Shown piece after piece: positions 23,808 through 31,869 of a stretch of DNA of 64,000 bases. The translations under genes and the position numbers were made by a program. Below the pieces are notes generated by a model that saw only the letters and a list, made by a program, of their open reading frames with translations, was not told the DNA's origin and searched no databases. How positions within the stretch are numbered: position 1 is the first letter of the stretch; each line of letters opens with the position of its first letter. Source of the DNA: an uncultured Oscillospiraceae bacterium (GTDB lineage: Bacteria > Bacillota > Clostridia > Oscillospirales > Oscillospiraceae); the NCBI GenBank assembly GCA_934589525.1, contig CAKTOB010000001.1, forward strand, positions 1 to 64,000, in the 5' to 3' direction.

Positions 23808-25331
23808 TTACATGAAGTTGATGATCTGCTGATCGTCCGCATCCAGGATCCTCTTCATGGCCCGGCGCTCGTTGACCCGCTCGGCAACGATGCCCCGGAA
23901 GCCCAGGAGCTGAATGGCGATCAAGGGAGTCATGGCCACCATGGCCACCACGCCGAAGCCGTCCCGCAGCACCGCCTCACTCCCCTGGAGGCTGACACAG
24001 GCCCCCACCGCCAGAGGCAGGATGAAGCCGGAGGTCATGGGGCCGCTGGCCACACCGCCGGAGTCAAAGGCAATGGCCGTATACACCGGCGGCACAAAAA
24101 GGGACAGCGCAAGGGACAGGAAATAGCCGGGGATCAGATAATACACCAGAGAAAAATCATAGACGATGCGCACCATGCTCAGGGCAATGGAGGCTCCCAC
24201 ACCCAGGCACAGGGCCACCATCATGGATTTTCTGCCCACCAGTCCTCCGGTCACTTCTTCTACCTGGGTATTGAGCACATGGACCGCCGGTTCTGCCAGC
24301 ACCGTCAGCACGCCGGCCCCAAAGCCGAAGGACACCAAAATCGCCGGATGGGCCTGGGAAAGGCTGCTGCCCATTTTGTAGCCCAGGGGCATGAAGCCCA
24401 CGTTGACCCCGGTGAGAAACAGCACCAGCCCTAAGTAAGTAAACACCACGCCTACGGCAATGCGGTTCAGCTGCTTCCGGGAAAGCTTCAAAAACAGCAC
24501 CTGACACACGCCGAAGAACACCACGATCATGCCCAGGGCCAGTCCCACCTCCCGGCAGGTGTGAAGCAACGTATGGCCGAAGGCCCCCAGAATATCGGCG
24601 CTCATTGCAAAATCCGGCACGTCATATACAAGCTCTTTCCGGGACAAAATGCCCAGGATCAGCACCGCCAGCACCGGGCCGATGGAGCACAGGGCCACAA
24701 TACCGAAGCTGTTTTCCTTGCTCCGCCGGTCCCCTAAGACATGGGACACGCCCACGCCCAGGGCCATGAGGAAGGGCACCGTAATGGGCCCCGTGGTCAC
24801 GCCGCCGGAATCAAAGGCCACCGGTAGCATGGAGAGCTTGCCCCCCACAGCCAGCAGCAGGGACAGGGCAAAGAGCAGCATATAAAACAGCATTAAAATC
24901 TGGGACAAAGACTTCTGGAACACGATTTTGAGGATGGCCACCAGCAAAAACGCACCCACACCCACACCCACGGTATAGGTCAGCACCGTGCCGTTGATGA
25001 CGGACTGGACCTGCCCCGCCAGGACCTGTAAATCCGGCTCGGCAATGGTGATCAGCACCCCCAGCACGAAGCAGACACCCAGCAGCAGTTCCAGGCGTTT
25101 CTGTTTAGAAAGTCCGGAGCCCACATGGGCGCCCATGGGGGTCATGGCCAGGTCCGCACCCATGCTGAACAGGCCGATGCCCAGAATCAGCAGGACCGCT
25201 CCAAGGGTGAAGGTGATGAGCTCCGTCCGTGTCAGGGAAAGCACAGGCGTTGCCGCCAACAGATACACCAGCGCCGTAATGGGCAGCACGGACATGAGGG
25301 CCTCTTTGATTTTCGCTTGCAGTTCTTTCAA
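23808..25331 (-). CDS. DUF1538 polytopic membrane protein
   Basis: A 507-residue protein with two tandem DUF1538 halves (about 10-235 and 265-490). Each half has several TM helices and repeats the motifs S-M-G-A-D-L-A-M-T-P-M-G or G-F-M-P-L-G-Y-K-M-G, an E-P-D/E-P-A turn, and an F-D-S-G-G-V segment followed by G-P. The inverted-duplicate look with a conserved F-D-S-G-G-V in both halves resembles an ion-coupled transporter with two substrate loops, which is inference. It starts at TTG (25331) with GGAGG nine bases upstream. Confidence 0.8.
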   Translation of the reverse strand: MKELQAKIKEALMSVLPITALVYLLAATPVLSLTRTELITFTLGAVLLILGIGLFSMGADLAMTPMGAHVGSGLSKQKRLELLLGVCFVLGVLITIAEPDLQVLAGQVQSVINGTVLTYTVGVGVGAFLLVAILKIVFQKSLSQILMLFYMLLFALSLLLAVGGKLSMLPVAFDSGGVTTGPITVPFLMALGVGVSHVLGDRRSKENSFGIVALCSIGPVLAVLILGILSRKELVYDVPDFAMSADILGAFGHTLLHTCREVGLALGMIVVFFGVCQVLFLKLSRKQLNRIAVGVVFTYLGLVLFLTGVNVGFMPLGYKMGSSLSQAHPAILVSFGFGAGVLTVLAEPAVHVLNTQVEEVTGGLVGRKSMMVALCLGVGASIALSMVRIVYDFSLVYYLIPGYFLSLALSLFVPPVYTAIAFDSGGVASGPMTSGFILPLAVGACVSLQGSEAVLRDGFGVVAMVAMTPLIAIQLLGFRGIVAERVNERRAMKRILDADDQQIINFM

Positions 25332-25387
25332 GGGGGCGTTCCTCCTTCGGGTTTTTTCTCGGAGACCGGAACGGTCTTCCCTTCAAA

Positions 25388-25416
25388 ATTATACCAGAAA
25401 AGAAGATTCTTGCCAA
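25388..25416 (-). promoter_or_regulatory. Predicted promoter of the DUF1538 operon
   Basis: On the minus strand, TTGGCA (25411-25416), a 17-bp spacer and TATAAT (25388-25393). Confidence 0.75.
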
Positions 25417-25504
25417 CCCGCCAAATCGCAACTTTTTGTAAACAAATCTCCGACATATTTGAGAATTTGACTGGATTTCGCCAGAAGCTGCCGCAGTTTC
25501 ACCA

Positions 25505-25741
25505 TCAGGCTCCGCAGACAAAGCCCTCCCGTAATTGCCACGCCCCCGGGGCCCTGCGTTCCGTCCCCGGCTCAAAGAAGGCCAGATCCACGCACACCAG
25601 GCCCTTTTCGTAATTTTTAGCCGCCTGTTTGGCATACTCCACCGCCGCCTCTTTGCACTCCTGGGAGAACACCTTCAACACTTCCGACCGATCCCCCGCC
25701 ACATAAACCACCGCAAACTTCCGTTCATTACCGCTATGCAT
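25505..25741 (-). CDS. Unknown 78-residue protein behind a SAM riboswitch
   Basis: I do not recognise this small protein of 77 to 78 residues. It starts M-H-S-G-N-E-R-K-F-A-V-V-Y-V-A-G-D, has a helix E-A-A-V-E-Y-A-K-Q-A-A-K-N-Y, and a C-terminal V-C-V-D-L-A-F-F-E-P-G strand. It looks like a soluble alpha/beta protein. The ATG at 25741 has GGAGGAACAGG upstream. A terminator and a SAM riboswitch lie immediately upstream, so expression should rise when SAM is low. It is separated from the DUF1538 operon by its own promoter. Confidence 0.65.
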   Translation of the reverse strand: MHSGNERKFAVVYVAGDRSEVLKVFSQECKEAAVEYAKQAAKNYEKGLVCVDLAFFEPGTERRAPGAWQLREGFVCGA

Positions 25742-25780
25742 ATCCTGTTCCTCCGATTTAAGATTTCCCACAGAGCGGCA

Positions 25781-25808
25781 AAAAAATCACCCATCGGTTC
25801 GATGGGTG
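25781..25808 (-). terminator. Expression-platform terminator of the SAM riboswitch
   Basis: On the minus strand, a nine-base stem CACCCATCG/CGATGGGTG followed by ATTTTTTTG, 38 bases before the downstream ATG. Confidence 0.85.
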
Positions 25809-25912
25809 AAACATGTTCTACATTCCCCATCGTACAGACATTAGCACCTTGCCCCCGGGCAGGTTGCTGGGCGATCATCGGGTCTGTCCCTCACGCCACT
25901 CTATATGGTGGT
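25809..25912 (-). promoter_or_regulatory. SAM riboswitch (S-box / SAM-I clan)
   Basis: On the minus strand the core reads AGAGTGGCG, GAGGGACAGACCCGATGA, CGCCCAGCAACC, a TGCCCGGGGGCA hairpin, and AAGGTGCTAATGTC. These match the conserved S-box core (the GAGGGA...CCCGATGA, GCAACC and GGTGCTAA blocks), and the GGCG/CGCC P2 pairing is present. A terminator follows, so control is by transcription termination. The exact subclass (SAM-I or SAM-I/IV) cannot be settled by eye. Confidence 0.85.
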
Positions 25913-25915
25913 TTC

Positions 25916-25944
25916 AGGGTAACATATTTGAAGCGGATTGTCAA
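25916..25944 (-). promoter_or_regulatory. Predicted promoter of the SAM riboswitch transcript
   Basis: On the minus strand, TTGACA (25939-25944), a 17-bp spacer and TACCCT (25916-25921). It lies just after the end of the NifB-like gene. Confidence 0.65.
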
Positions 25945-25998
25945 TCCAAAAATAGCCGTCCCTCCCGAAGCCGGGAAAGACGGCATCATGTGTAACGT

Positions 25999-26805
25999 TC
26001 AGACGAGCCCCACCGCGTCCGCCCGGCATTGGCGGCAATGACGCAAAACCGGCAGCCGCTTCGCGGCAAGCTCCCGGGCCTCGCACAGCTGCCGGGCCGT
26101 AAGGGCAGGGGCACAGGCCATACTGCCGCAGGGGATCAGGGGCATGACATTCATGACTGCTGCCCCCACCTGCCGCGCCATGTCCGCGATTTTGGAAACC
26201 TCCCGCGCATTGACGCCGGGAACCAGGACCGTATTGATTTTCAATATGCCTCCGGCCTCTCGCCAGGCCCGTATGCCCGCCGCCTGCCGCTCCACCAAAT
26301 ACTCCCCGGCTTCCAGGCCTGTGAGCCTTCCCTCCGGCCCCGTCACATAAGTGTAAAGCCGGGCGGCGTTTTCCGGCCGCAGGGTATTGACCGTGACCGT
26401 CAGCGTATCCACGCCGCAGGCCAGCAGCTCTTCCAGACGTTCCTCCAGCCACAGCCCGTTGGTGGACAGGCACAGCAGCACCTCCGGCAAAAAAACTTTG
26501 ACCAGACGCAGCGTCTCAAAGGTTTCCCCGTTGGCCAAAGGGTCTCCGGGACCGGCAATGCCCACCACCCGGATCTTGGGCTCCTCACGCAGCGCCTCCA
26601 CTGCCCGCTGCGCGGCCTGCTCCGGGGTCAGGATCCGGGAGGTCACCCCGGGCCGTGACTCATTGGCGCAGTCATAGCGCCGGTCGCAGAAGGCGCACTG
26701 CACATTGCACTTTGGCGCCACCGGCAAATGCACTCTTCCGTAGCGTCCCGGGCCGCAGCCCCCAAAGCAGGGGTGCTCCTTCCATTTCTCGCTTAGTACC
26801 GGCAT
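25999..26805 (-). CDS. NifB-like radical SAM protein
   Basis: A 268-residue radical SAM protein with the NifB core: H-P-C near residue 11, the cluster motif C33-N-V-Q-C37-A-F-C40, the NifB-typical Y-D-C-A-N-E-S-R-P-G-V (44-54), and the C-terminal C-R-Q-C-R-A-D-A-V-G (257-266). NifB builds the carbide-containing 8Fe precursor (NifB-co) for nitrogenase cofactors. There is no C-terminal NifX domain. It overlaps the NifH-like gene by 13 bp and is the last gene of the cobalamin-riboswitch operon. Its presence suggests that the adjacent component-1-like complex carries a complex FeS cofactor. Confidence 0.88.
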   Translation of the reverse strand: MPVLSEKWKEHPCFGGCGPGRYGRVHLPVAPKCNVQCAFCDRRYDCANESRPGVTSRILTPEQAAQRAVEALREEPKIRVVGIAGPGDPLANGETFETLRLVKVFLPEVLLCLSTNGLWLEERLEELLACGVDTLTVTVNTLRPENAARLYTYVTGPEGRLTGLEAGEYLVERQAAGIRAWREAGGILKINTVLVPGVNAREVSKIADMARQVGAAVMNVMPLIPCGSMACAPALTARQLCEARELAAKRLPVLRHCRQCRADAVGLV

Positions 26806-27578
26806 AGCTCCTCCAAAGCGTCCTCCTCCATGGGCACAGGGACCACACCGGGGCCGTGGAGCAGCATTTTTTCTGCCAGGGCCCGGAATCCCGCCGCGGC
26901 AGGGCTGTCCGGAAACAGCTCAACGACCGTTTTTCTTCGGGTCTCCGCCTGGGTGATTTCCCGGCTCATGGGAATGGAGCCGGTCAGCTCCGCACCCAGG
27001 TTCCGGGCAAAGGTCTCCACCATTTTTGCGTCGTCCCGGCCGCTGCGGCCGTTATAAATGAGCCCCGCCAAACGGGCCTCCCCCTCCCGGGCATAGCGAG
27101 CAATGCCCTTGCAGATGTTGTTTGCCGCATACATGGCCATAAAATCCGCAGTGGTCACCAGATAAACATCCCGGGCAATGTTCTCCCGCAGAGGCATGGA
27201 AAATCCCCCGCACACCACATCGCCCAAAACATCATAGATCACCACATCCCGGTCCGCCAGCAGGTCCTGCTCCCGAAGCTCCCGAAGAGCCCCGGCAATG
27301 CCCCGTCCGGCACAGCCGGTTCCCGGTTCCGGCCCTCCGGACTCCACACAGAGGATGCCCCCGTAGCCCAGAACGCCAAAGGGCTCCTGGGTATTGCTCC
27401 GCAGCCGGTCCAGAACCGTCGGGATCCGCCGCCCCGTCAGGCAGCGGGTGGTATCCGCCTTGGGATCACAGCCCACCACCGCCACCTTCCGGCCCATGTC
27501 CGCCATGGCCGCCGCCACATTGGTGACCGTGGTGGATTTTCCGATGCCGCCTTTTCCATACACACAGATTTTTTTCAC
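26793..27578 (-). CDS. NifH-like nitrogenase reductase homologue
   Basis: A 261-residue P-loop ATPase of the NifH/BchL/CfbC family, slightly shorter than NifH. The Walker A is G-K-G-G-I-G-K-S-T-T (8-17), with G-C-D-P-K-A-D-T-T at 36-44. The two Cys that bridge the 4Fe-4S cluster of the dimer are in C-A-G-R-G-I (Cys89) and D-V-V-C-G-G-F (Cys123). It would deliver electrons with ATP hydrolysis to the adjacent D/K-like complex. It overlaps the previous gene by 4 bp. No draT/draG site context is visible. Confidence 0.92.
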   Translation of the reverse strand: MKKICVYGKGGIGKSTTVTNVAAAMADMGRKVAVVGCDPKADTTRCLTGRRIPTVLDRLRSNTQEPFGVLGYGGILCVESGGPEPGTGCAGRGIAGALRELREQDLLADRDVVIYDVLGDVVCGGFSMPLRENIARDVYLVTTADFMAMYAANNICKGIARYAREGEARLAGLIYNGRSGRDDAKMVETFARNLGAELTGSIPMSREITQAETRRKTVVELFPDSPAAAGFRALAEKMLLHGPGVVPVPMEEDALEELCRY

Positions 27579-28771
27579 TGATACAGCCCGCCTTTCAAGG
27601 TCCTTCCATGGAATATTTCATTGAGGATGTCCTCCACCAGACACAGTGTGCCCTTGACCCCCACATAGGGCCGGTCGCTGAGGACCACCCGGTCAAATAC
27701 CGGATAGTCTATCCGAAGCACCGGGATCCCCAGCTCATCCCCCAGCTCCTGCTCAAAGGAGCTGGCAAAGAGCATGGCGCTCTCCCCCTGCCGCACCCGG
27801 TCGTAAAAATCCTCCAGCTCCCGGGTATCCTCCCGGGCCGCCGCCACCTCTACCCGGAAGCCCAACTCCCGGCCCAGGAACGCAGCCATGCCGCCGGAAC
27901 GGCTGCCGCAGGCAAGAACGCTGACGGGCACATTCAAAAAGTCCTCCAAGTAGCTATAGACCCGCTTCAGCTCCCGGCCGGTATCCTCCCGGAAGGCCCG
28001 GGCCTCCCGGCTGTAGTCCAGGCCCAACCGTTCCTCCAGCACCTTCCACAGCCTCTTTGCCCCGGTCAGCCCATAGGGGTAGTCCAGCACCGCATAGGGA
28101 ATGCCATACACCCTGCACATCTTCTTTGCCAGCGCCGTTCCTCTGCCGAAGCACAGATTCAGAGCAGCCTCCGGGGCCCGTTCCAGCTCCGCCAAGGTGC
28201 ATTTTCCAAGAACGCAGCCCAGCTCCGCCTTTCCGGCCAGAAGCCCCTCTATTGCGTCAATATCCGCTTTGAGGCGGTAGTCATCCGCCCCAAGGCCCAG
28301 CAGATTGATTTTGGGCACCGGGCCCGACGCTTCCCCGGCAGGCTTCATGAGCCCCGCCAACGCCAGGGCCGCGGCCTCGTAGCCGTCCTGAAAGCTTCCC
28401 CTGTAACCCGCGGCCTCCAGGACCAGGACCGGAATCCCCGTCTCCCGGGTAAATTCCCCGGCCACAGCAGCCAGATCATCCTGGATCATATCGCTGACAC
28501 AGCCCTGCAAAACAAAAATCTGCCGGGGTCTGTAAAGCTCCTTCATATTCTCCAGCGCCAGGCGGAAGGAATCCTCTCCGGAAAATACAATGTCGCTGTC
28601 ACTGAGCACCGTACAGCTCTGACGCACGTCTGACATGTCGCAGGCAGTAAAATGATAGCCCATGGAGCCAAAATTGCAGCCTACCACGGAATGCAGCAGC
28701 GTCACCCCGTCACTGATCCCGGTAAATACCTGCTGCGCTCCAAACAATTTGCATCCGTATCCGGCTTTCAC
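27575..28771 (-). CDS. Nitrogenase component-1-like subunit with three conserved Cys
   Basis: A 398-residue protein of the oxidoreductase/nitrogenase component 1 family. The three P-cluster-type cysteines are all present: Cys7 (G-C-K-L-F-G-A), Cys32 (V-V-G-C-N-F-G) and Cys91 (L-Q-G-C-V-S-D-M-I-Q-D-D), plus Cys44 and Cys53. Cys207 (N-L-C-F-G-R) lies 14 residues before Y-G-I-P, the same spacing as the FeMo-co ligand Cys275 in NifD, but no equivalent of NifD His442 was found; the C terminus is NifK/N-like (P-V-F-D-R). It starts at GTG 28771 with GGAGG upstream and a 4-bp overlap with the upstream gene. Confidence 0.85.
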   Translation of the reverse strand: MKAGYGCKLFGAQQVFTGISDGVTLLHSVVGCNFGSMGYHFTACDMSDVRQSCTVLSDSDIVFSGEDSFRLALENMKELYRPRQIFVLQGCVSDMIQDDLAAVAGEFTRETGIPVLVLEAAGYRGSFQDGYEAAALALAGLMKPAGEASGPVPKINLLGLGADDYRLKADIDAIEGLLAGKAELGCVLGKCTLAELERAPEAALNLCFGRGTALAKKMCRVYGIPYAVLDYPYGLTGAKRLWKVLEERLGLDYSREARAFREDTGRELKRVYSYLEDFLNVPVSVLACGSRSGGMAAFLGRELGFRVEVAAAREDTRELEDFYDRVRQGESAMLFASSFEQELGDELGIPVLRIDYPVFDRVVLSDRPYVGVKGTLCLVEDILNEIFHGRTLKGGLYQ

Positions 28772-30276
28772 GGCTGTGCCTCCTTTCTTCTGTCCAGCCA
28801 CATCCGCTCCCACATCTGCCGGGCGGCGGAGGTGGAGGCGTTTGAGCAGCGGGGATAATCATCGGTATCAAAGGGCATCCGCCCCAGCACCAGCTCCTCC
28901 CGGGGCTCCGCCGTCTCCAGGCAGGCCGCAAACCGCTTTACCATCCGGATATAGGAATCAAAGCTGGGCCCCGTCAGCCGGTTCACCGCCCCGATCAGCG
29001 GTGCGCCCAGCCCTTCCAGAGTCAGATCCTCGGTGCCGACCACCGCATCTGCCTGGCCAAAAAGCCGCCCCAGGCACGCCCGGTCCGGATTGACCAGCAC
29101 CTTCGTCCCCGGAGAGAACAATTCCACCGCCTGGTCGATACGGTCCATTAGATTGGCTTCTATTTCCGGGGTGATGCCGGAGGTCACCTTCATCCGCTGG
29201 GTCTGGAATACGCAGACCGCCTGAATGGGCATTTCCAGCTCCTTGGCATAGGTCTTCAGGGTGAAGGGCACGCTTTGCAGCCCCCGGCACACCAGTACCC
29301 CCCGGTGCTGCCGGATATAGGCCTTGGCCTGGGCGGTCTGCTGCCGTACCCGGTCCGTCTCCCGGGCTACAGCCTGCGCCATGGCCTCCTGCCGCCCAAG
29401 CTTTTCTCCGATATCCGTATAAAACCGGGCGATCCCGTCCAGTCCCACATACCGGCCGCTGTCATTCAGGTGCAGGTAGTCCGTACCGTAGAGCGCCTTC
29501 ATACGCCGGGCCCAACGGATACGTTTTACCAGATTCAGCTGTGCCGCCGGTGCCTTTTTCAGCTGCTCCACGGAGGTACTGGGTATCCAGGTATTGACCG
29601 TAATGCCCGCAAGGCCCAGAGTCTTCTCAATTTCCCGCAGCACCAGCTTTCCCTCGCTGCCCCAGCCCACGGTTTCTATATTCACGCTGCCGGGGATCAC
29701 CGGCTGCTTTTCCATGACCTGCCCCACAATGGCGTAGAGGGCTTCCGTAAAACCGCAGCCCTTCAGCTCCATTTCAAGGGTCTCATTTCCCGTAAGCTTC
29801 TGCTTGGACAGCTCCTTCAGCCTGTTTTTTGAGTAGTTTTTGTCCCGATGGGAAAACAGCTCCGACTGGACGCCCACCACCGGAATCCCCTCCCGCCGCA
29901 GCCGTTCCGCTGTTTCCAGAACGGCCTCGTTGAGGATGTCGCTGACCGGTGTGGGCACCACAAAAATCAGCTCCGGCTGATAGCGGCTCCAGGCCTCCCG
30001 GAGGGTCCGCTCCAGCTTTTCCCCACCGCCGAAAACGATTTCCTCCTCTCCCAGGTCCGTTGTCAGTACCCGGTAAAAGGGCTGATGCCGCCGCCGGGCG
30101 CTGAATCGGTAATGAAAGCCGCAGCCCAGAGGACCGTGGAGCACAACCAGCACGTTGCCCTGGATCTCCCCGATGGCCCCCACGCTGCCGGAAACCTTTC
30201 CGTTGACCCCAAAGGAATGCAGCAACCGGGAGGGGTACACCGCCGTTGCCAACTCGTCAAAATAAATTCGATCCAT
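28768..30276 (-). CDS. Divergent nitrogenase component-1-like subunit with one conserved Cys
   Basis: A 502-residue partner subunit of the same family. H-G-P-L-G-C-G (Cys52) and D-L-G-E-E-E-I-V-F-G-G (74-84) are clear component-1 hallmarks. The positions of the other two P-cluster Cys are Ser/Gly (G-S-V-G-A-I-G-E, about 30-37) and Pro/Val (V-P-T-P-V-S-D-I, 107-114), so it can supply only one ligand. Together with the three-Cys subunit this gives a 3+1 arrangement, comparable in number to BchN/BchB. The ATG at 30276 overlaps the ATPase stop (TGATG) and has GGAGG upstream. Confidence 0.85.
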   Translation of the reverse strand: MDRIYFDELATAVYPSRLLHSFGVNGKVSGSVGAIGEIQGNVLVVLHGPLGCGFHYRFSARRRHQPFYRVLTTDLGEEEIVFGGGEKLERTLREAWSRYQPELIFVVPTPVSDILNEAVLETAERLRREGIPVVGVQSELFSHRDKNYSKNRLKELSKQKLTGNETLEMELKGCGFTEALYAIVGQVMEKQPVIPGSVNIETVGWGSEGKLVLREIEKTLGLAGITVNTWIPSTSVEQLKKAPAAQLNLVKRIRWARRMKALYGTDYLHLNDSGRYVGLDGIARFYTDIGEKLGRQEAMAQAVARETDRVRQQTAQAKAYIRQHRGVLVCRGLQSVPFTLKTYAKELEMPIQAVCVFQTQRMKVTSGITPEIEANLMDRIDQAVELFSPGTKVLVNPDRACLGRLFGQADAVVGTEDLTLEGLGAPLIGAVNRLTGPSFDSYIRMVKRFAACLETAEPREELVLGRMPFDTDDYPRCSNASTSAARQMWERMWLDRRKEAQP

Positions 30277-30947
30277 CAGTCGTCCTCCAAAGGTGTAAAT
30301 ACGCCCCGCTCCACGGTATAGATCCGGTCGCAGACCTGATCGCACAGGGCCCGGTTGTGGGAGACCATCAAAAAGGCAGCGTTGCTTTCCTTTTGATAGT
30401 CCTTCAGAATGTGGATGACCTGGACCTGGGTGATCACATCCAGCATACTGGTTGGCTCATCCAGCACGATGATTTCCGGCTCCAGCAGCAGTATTCTTGC
30501 CAGCGAGGCCCGCTGCAGCTCTCCCCCGGAGAGCTCCGCCGGCCGGCGCATCAGATGCTCCTCATAAATGCCAAACCGCTTCAGATATTCCAGCATCCCC
30601 TGGTAGGTATAGGGCAGCCGGTATTTTCGGTAGGGTTCCGTCATGCTCCGCAGCAGGATCAGCTCCGGGTTGAAGGAGGTCTCCGGATGCTGAAAGAGGA
30701 TCTGGATTTTCCGCCGGACCTCCCCGGTGTAATTCATAGAAACAGGCTTGCCATGGAACCGGATCTCCCCGGAGGTCGGCCGCAGCAGCCCCGCCACCAT
30801 CATGCCCAGAGTGGTTTTTCCGCTTCCGCTCTGGCCGAAAAGCCCCAGCGTCTCCCCCGGCTCCAGACAAATATGGGCCCGGTCCACGGCAGTCACACCG
30901 CCGTTGTCAGCGTAACGCTTCGTCAGCGCAACGGTTTCCATCAGCAT
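30276..30947 (-). CDS. ABC transporter ATPase (Dpp/Opp/Nik F-type)
   Basis: A 223-residue ATPase: Walker A G-Q-S-G-S-G-K-T near residues 38-45, signature L-S-G-G-E near 140, Walker B I-I-V-L-D-E-P-T near 158-165. It lacks the C-terminal oligopeptide-family extension, like NikE. It is the second ATPase of the importer. It overlaps the upstream ATPase by 41 bp and the downstream nitrogenase-like gene by one to three bases, which places transport and reductase genes in one transcript. An ATG at 30941 is an alternative start. Confidence 0.87.
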   Translation of the reverse strand: MLMETVALTKRYADNGGVTAVDRAHICLEPGETLGLFGQSGSGKTTLGMMVAGLLRPTSGEIRFHGKPVSMNYTGEVRRKIQILFQHPETSFNPELILLRSMTEPYRKYRLPYTYQGMLEYLKRFGIYEEHLMRRPAELSGGELQRASLARILLLEPEIIVLDEPTSMLDVITQVQVIHILKDYQKESNAAFLMVSHNRALCDQVCDRIYTVERGVFTPLEDD

Positions 30948-31866
30948 AGAGCCAACACCTCACTTTCTGTCCGTCTACATCAAAGAGCGGCGGATTTTCC
31001 TTGCAGCGATCCCAGCAGCGGCGGCAGCGGTCATAGTACCGGCAGCCCTTCGCCTCCTCCAGATAATCCTCGTGGGGCGGCGCAAAGCCATGGTCCTCAT
31101 AGCGCATACCGTTTTCCGGCATGGCGGCGATCAGGTCCTGGGTGTAGGGATGCAGGGGATGCTCCAATACGCGACGGGTCTCTCCGCACTCCAGCTGACA
31201 GGCGGCATACATGACGCTGACCTGGTCACTGACGGCCTTGGCAAACAGCACGTCATGGGTCACGCACAGCAGCGTCTCCCCCTGCAGCTGCCGGAAGGCC
31301 TGGGTCACCGTCTGCACCCGGGCCTCATCCAGGCCCTTGGTGGGCTCATCCGCCAGCAGCAGTCCTGCCCCGGCGGCGATACCCATGGCCACCATGGCCC
31401 GCTGCCGCATGCCTCCGCTGAACATATGGGGATAGGCCCGGGAGCGCTCTTTGCCCGGTGTCAACCCGAACCGTTCCAGCAGCTTTTCCGCCGCGGCCAG
31501 CGCCGATTTTTTGGATTCCTTTCCGTGAATGATCCGGGGCTCTCCCACCTGGTAGCCAACGGTCATCAGAGGGTTCATGCTGCCGCCGCCACCCTGGGGC
31601 ACATAGGCCAGCTTGCTGCCCCGCAGCCTCTGCATTTGCTTTTCCGGCAGGGATAACAGGTCCTGACCGTCCAGAAGGATCTCTCCGGAAATTTTTGCAT
31701 TGGGCGGCAGCAGACGGATCAGCGCCACAAGCAGGACGCTTTTCCCGCTGCCAGTTTCCCCGATAATGGCGGTGCGGCTGCCCTCCGGCAGGCTCAGGCA
31801 CATATCATCCACAGCCTTTACACCGGCTCCCTCAAATTCTACGGATACATGGTTGATCTCCAACAT
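30907..31866 (-). CDS. ABC transporter ATPase (Dpp/Opp/Nik D-type)
   Basis: A 319-residue ATPase with Walker A G-E-T-G-S-G-K-S near 37-44, signature F-S-G-G-M-R-Q-R near 150, and the C-terminal oligopeptide-transporter domain (H-P-L-H-P-Y-T-Q-D-L) followed by a Cys-rich segment (C-R-Y-Y-D-R-C-R-R-C-W-D-R-C, about 276-289). Such Cys segments in DppD/OppD proteins can bind a 4Fe-4S cluster. An RBS (AAGGAGGG) precedes the ATG. It lies 3 bp after the second permease gene. Confidence 0.88.
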   Translation of the reverse strand: MLEINHVSVEFEGAGVKAVDDMCLSLPEGSRTAIIGETGSGKSVLLVALIRLLPPNAKISGEILLDGQDLLSLPEKQMQRLRGSKLAYVPQGGGGSMNPLMTVGYQVGEPRIIHGKESKKSALAAAEKLLERFGLTPGKERSRAYPHMFSGGMRQRAMVAMGIAAGAGLLLADEPTKGLDEARVQTVTQAFRQLQGETLLCVTHDVLFAKAVSDQVSVMYAACQLECGETRRVLEHPLHPYTQDLIAAMPENGMRYEDHGFAPPHEDYLEEAKGCRYYDRCRRCWDRCKENPPLFDVDGQKVRCWLYADGNRCADEALR

Positions 31867-31869
31867 GGG

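Noticed and set aside
25999..30276. Nitrogen fixation genes (true nifBHDK)
   Set aside because: One component-1 subunit lacks two of three P-cluster Cys, the FeMo-co His ligand is not found, and nifEN/nifV are absent from the window. A nitrogenase-like reductase is the better reading.
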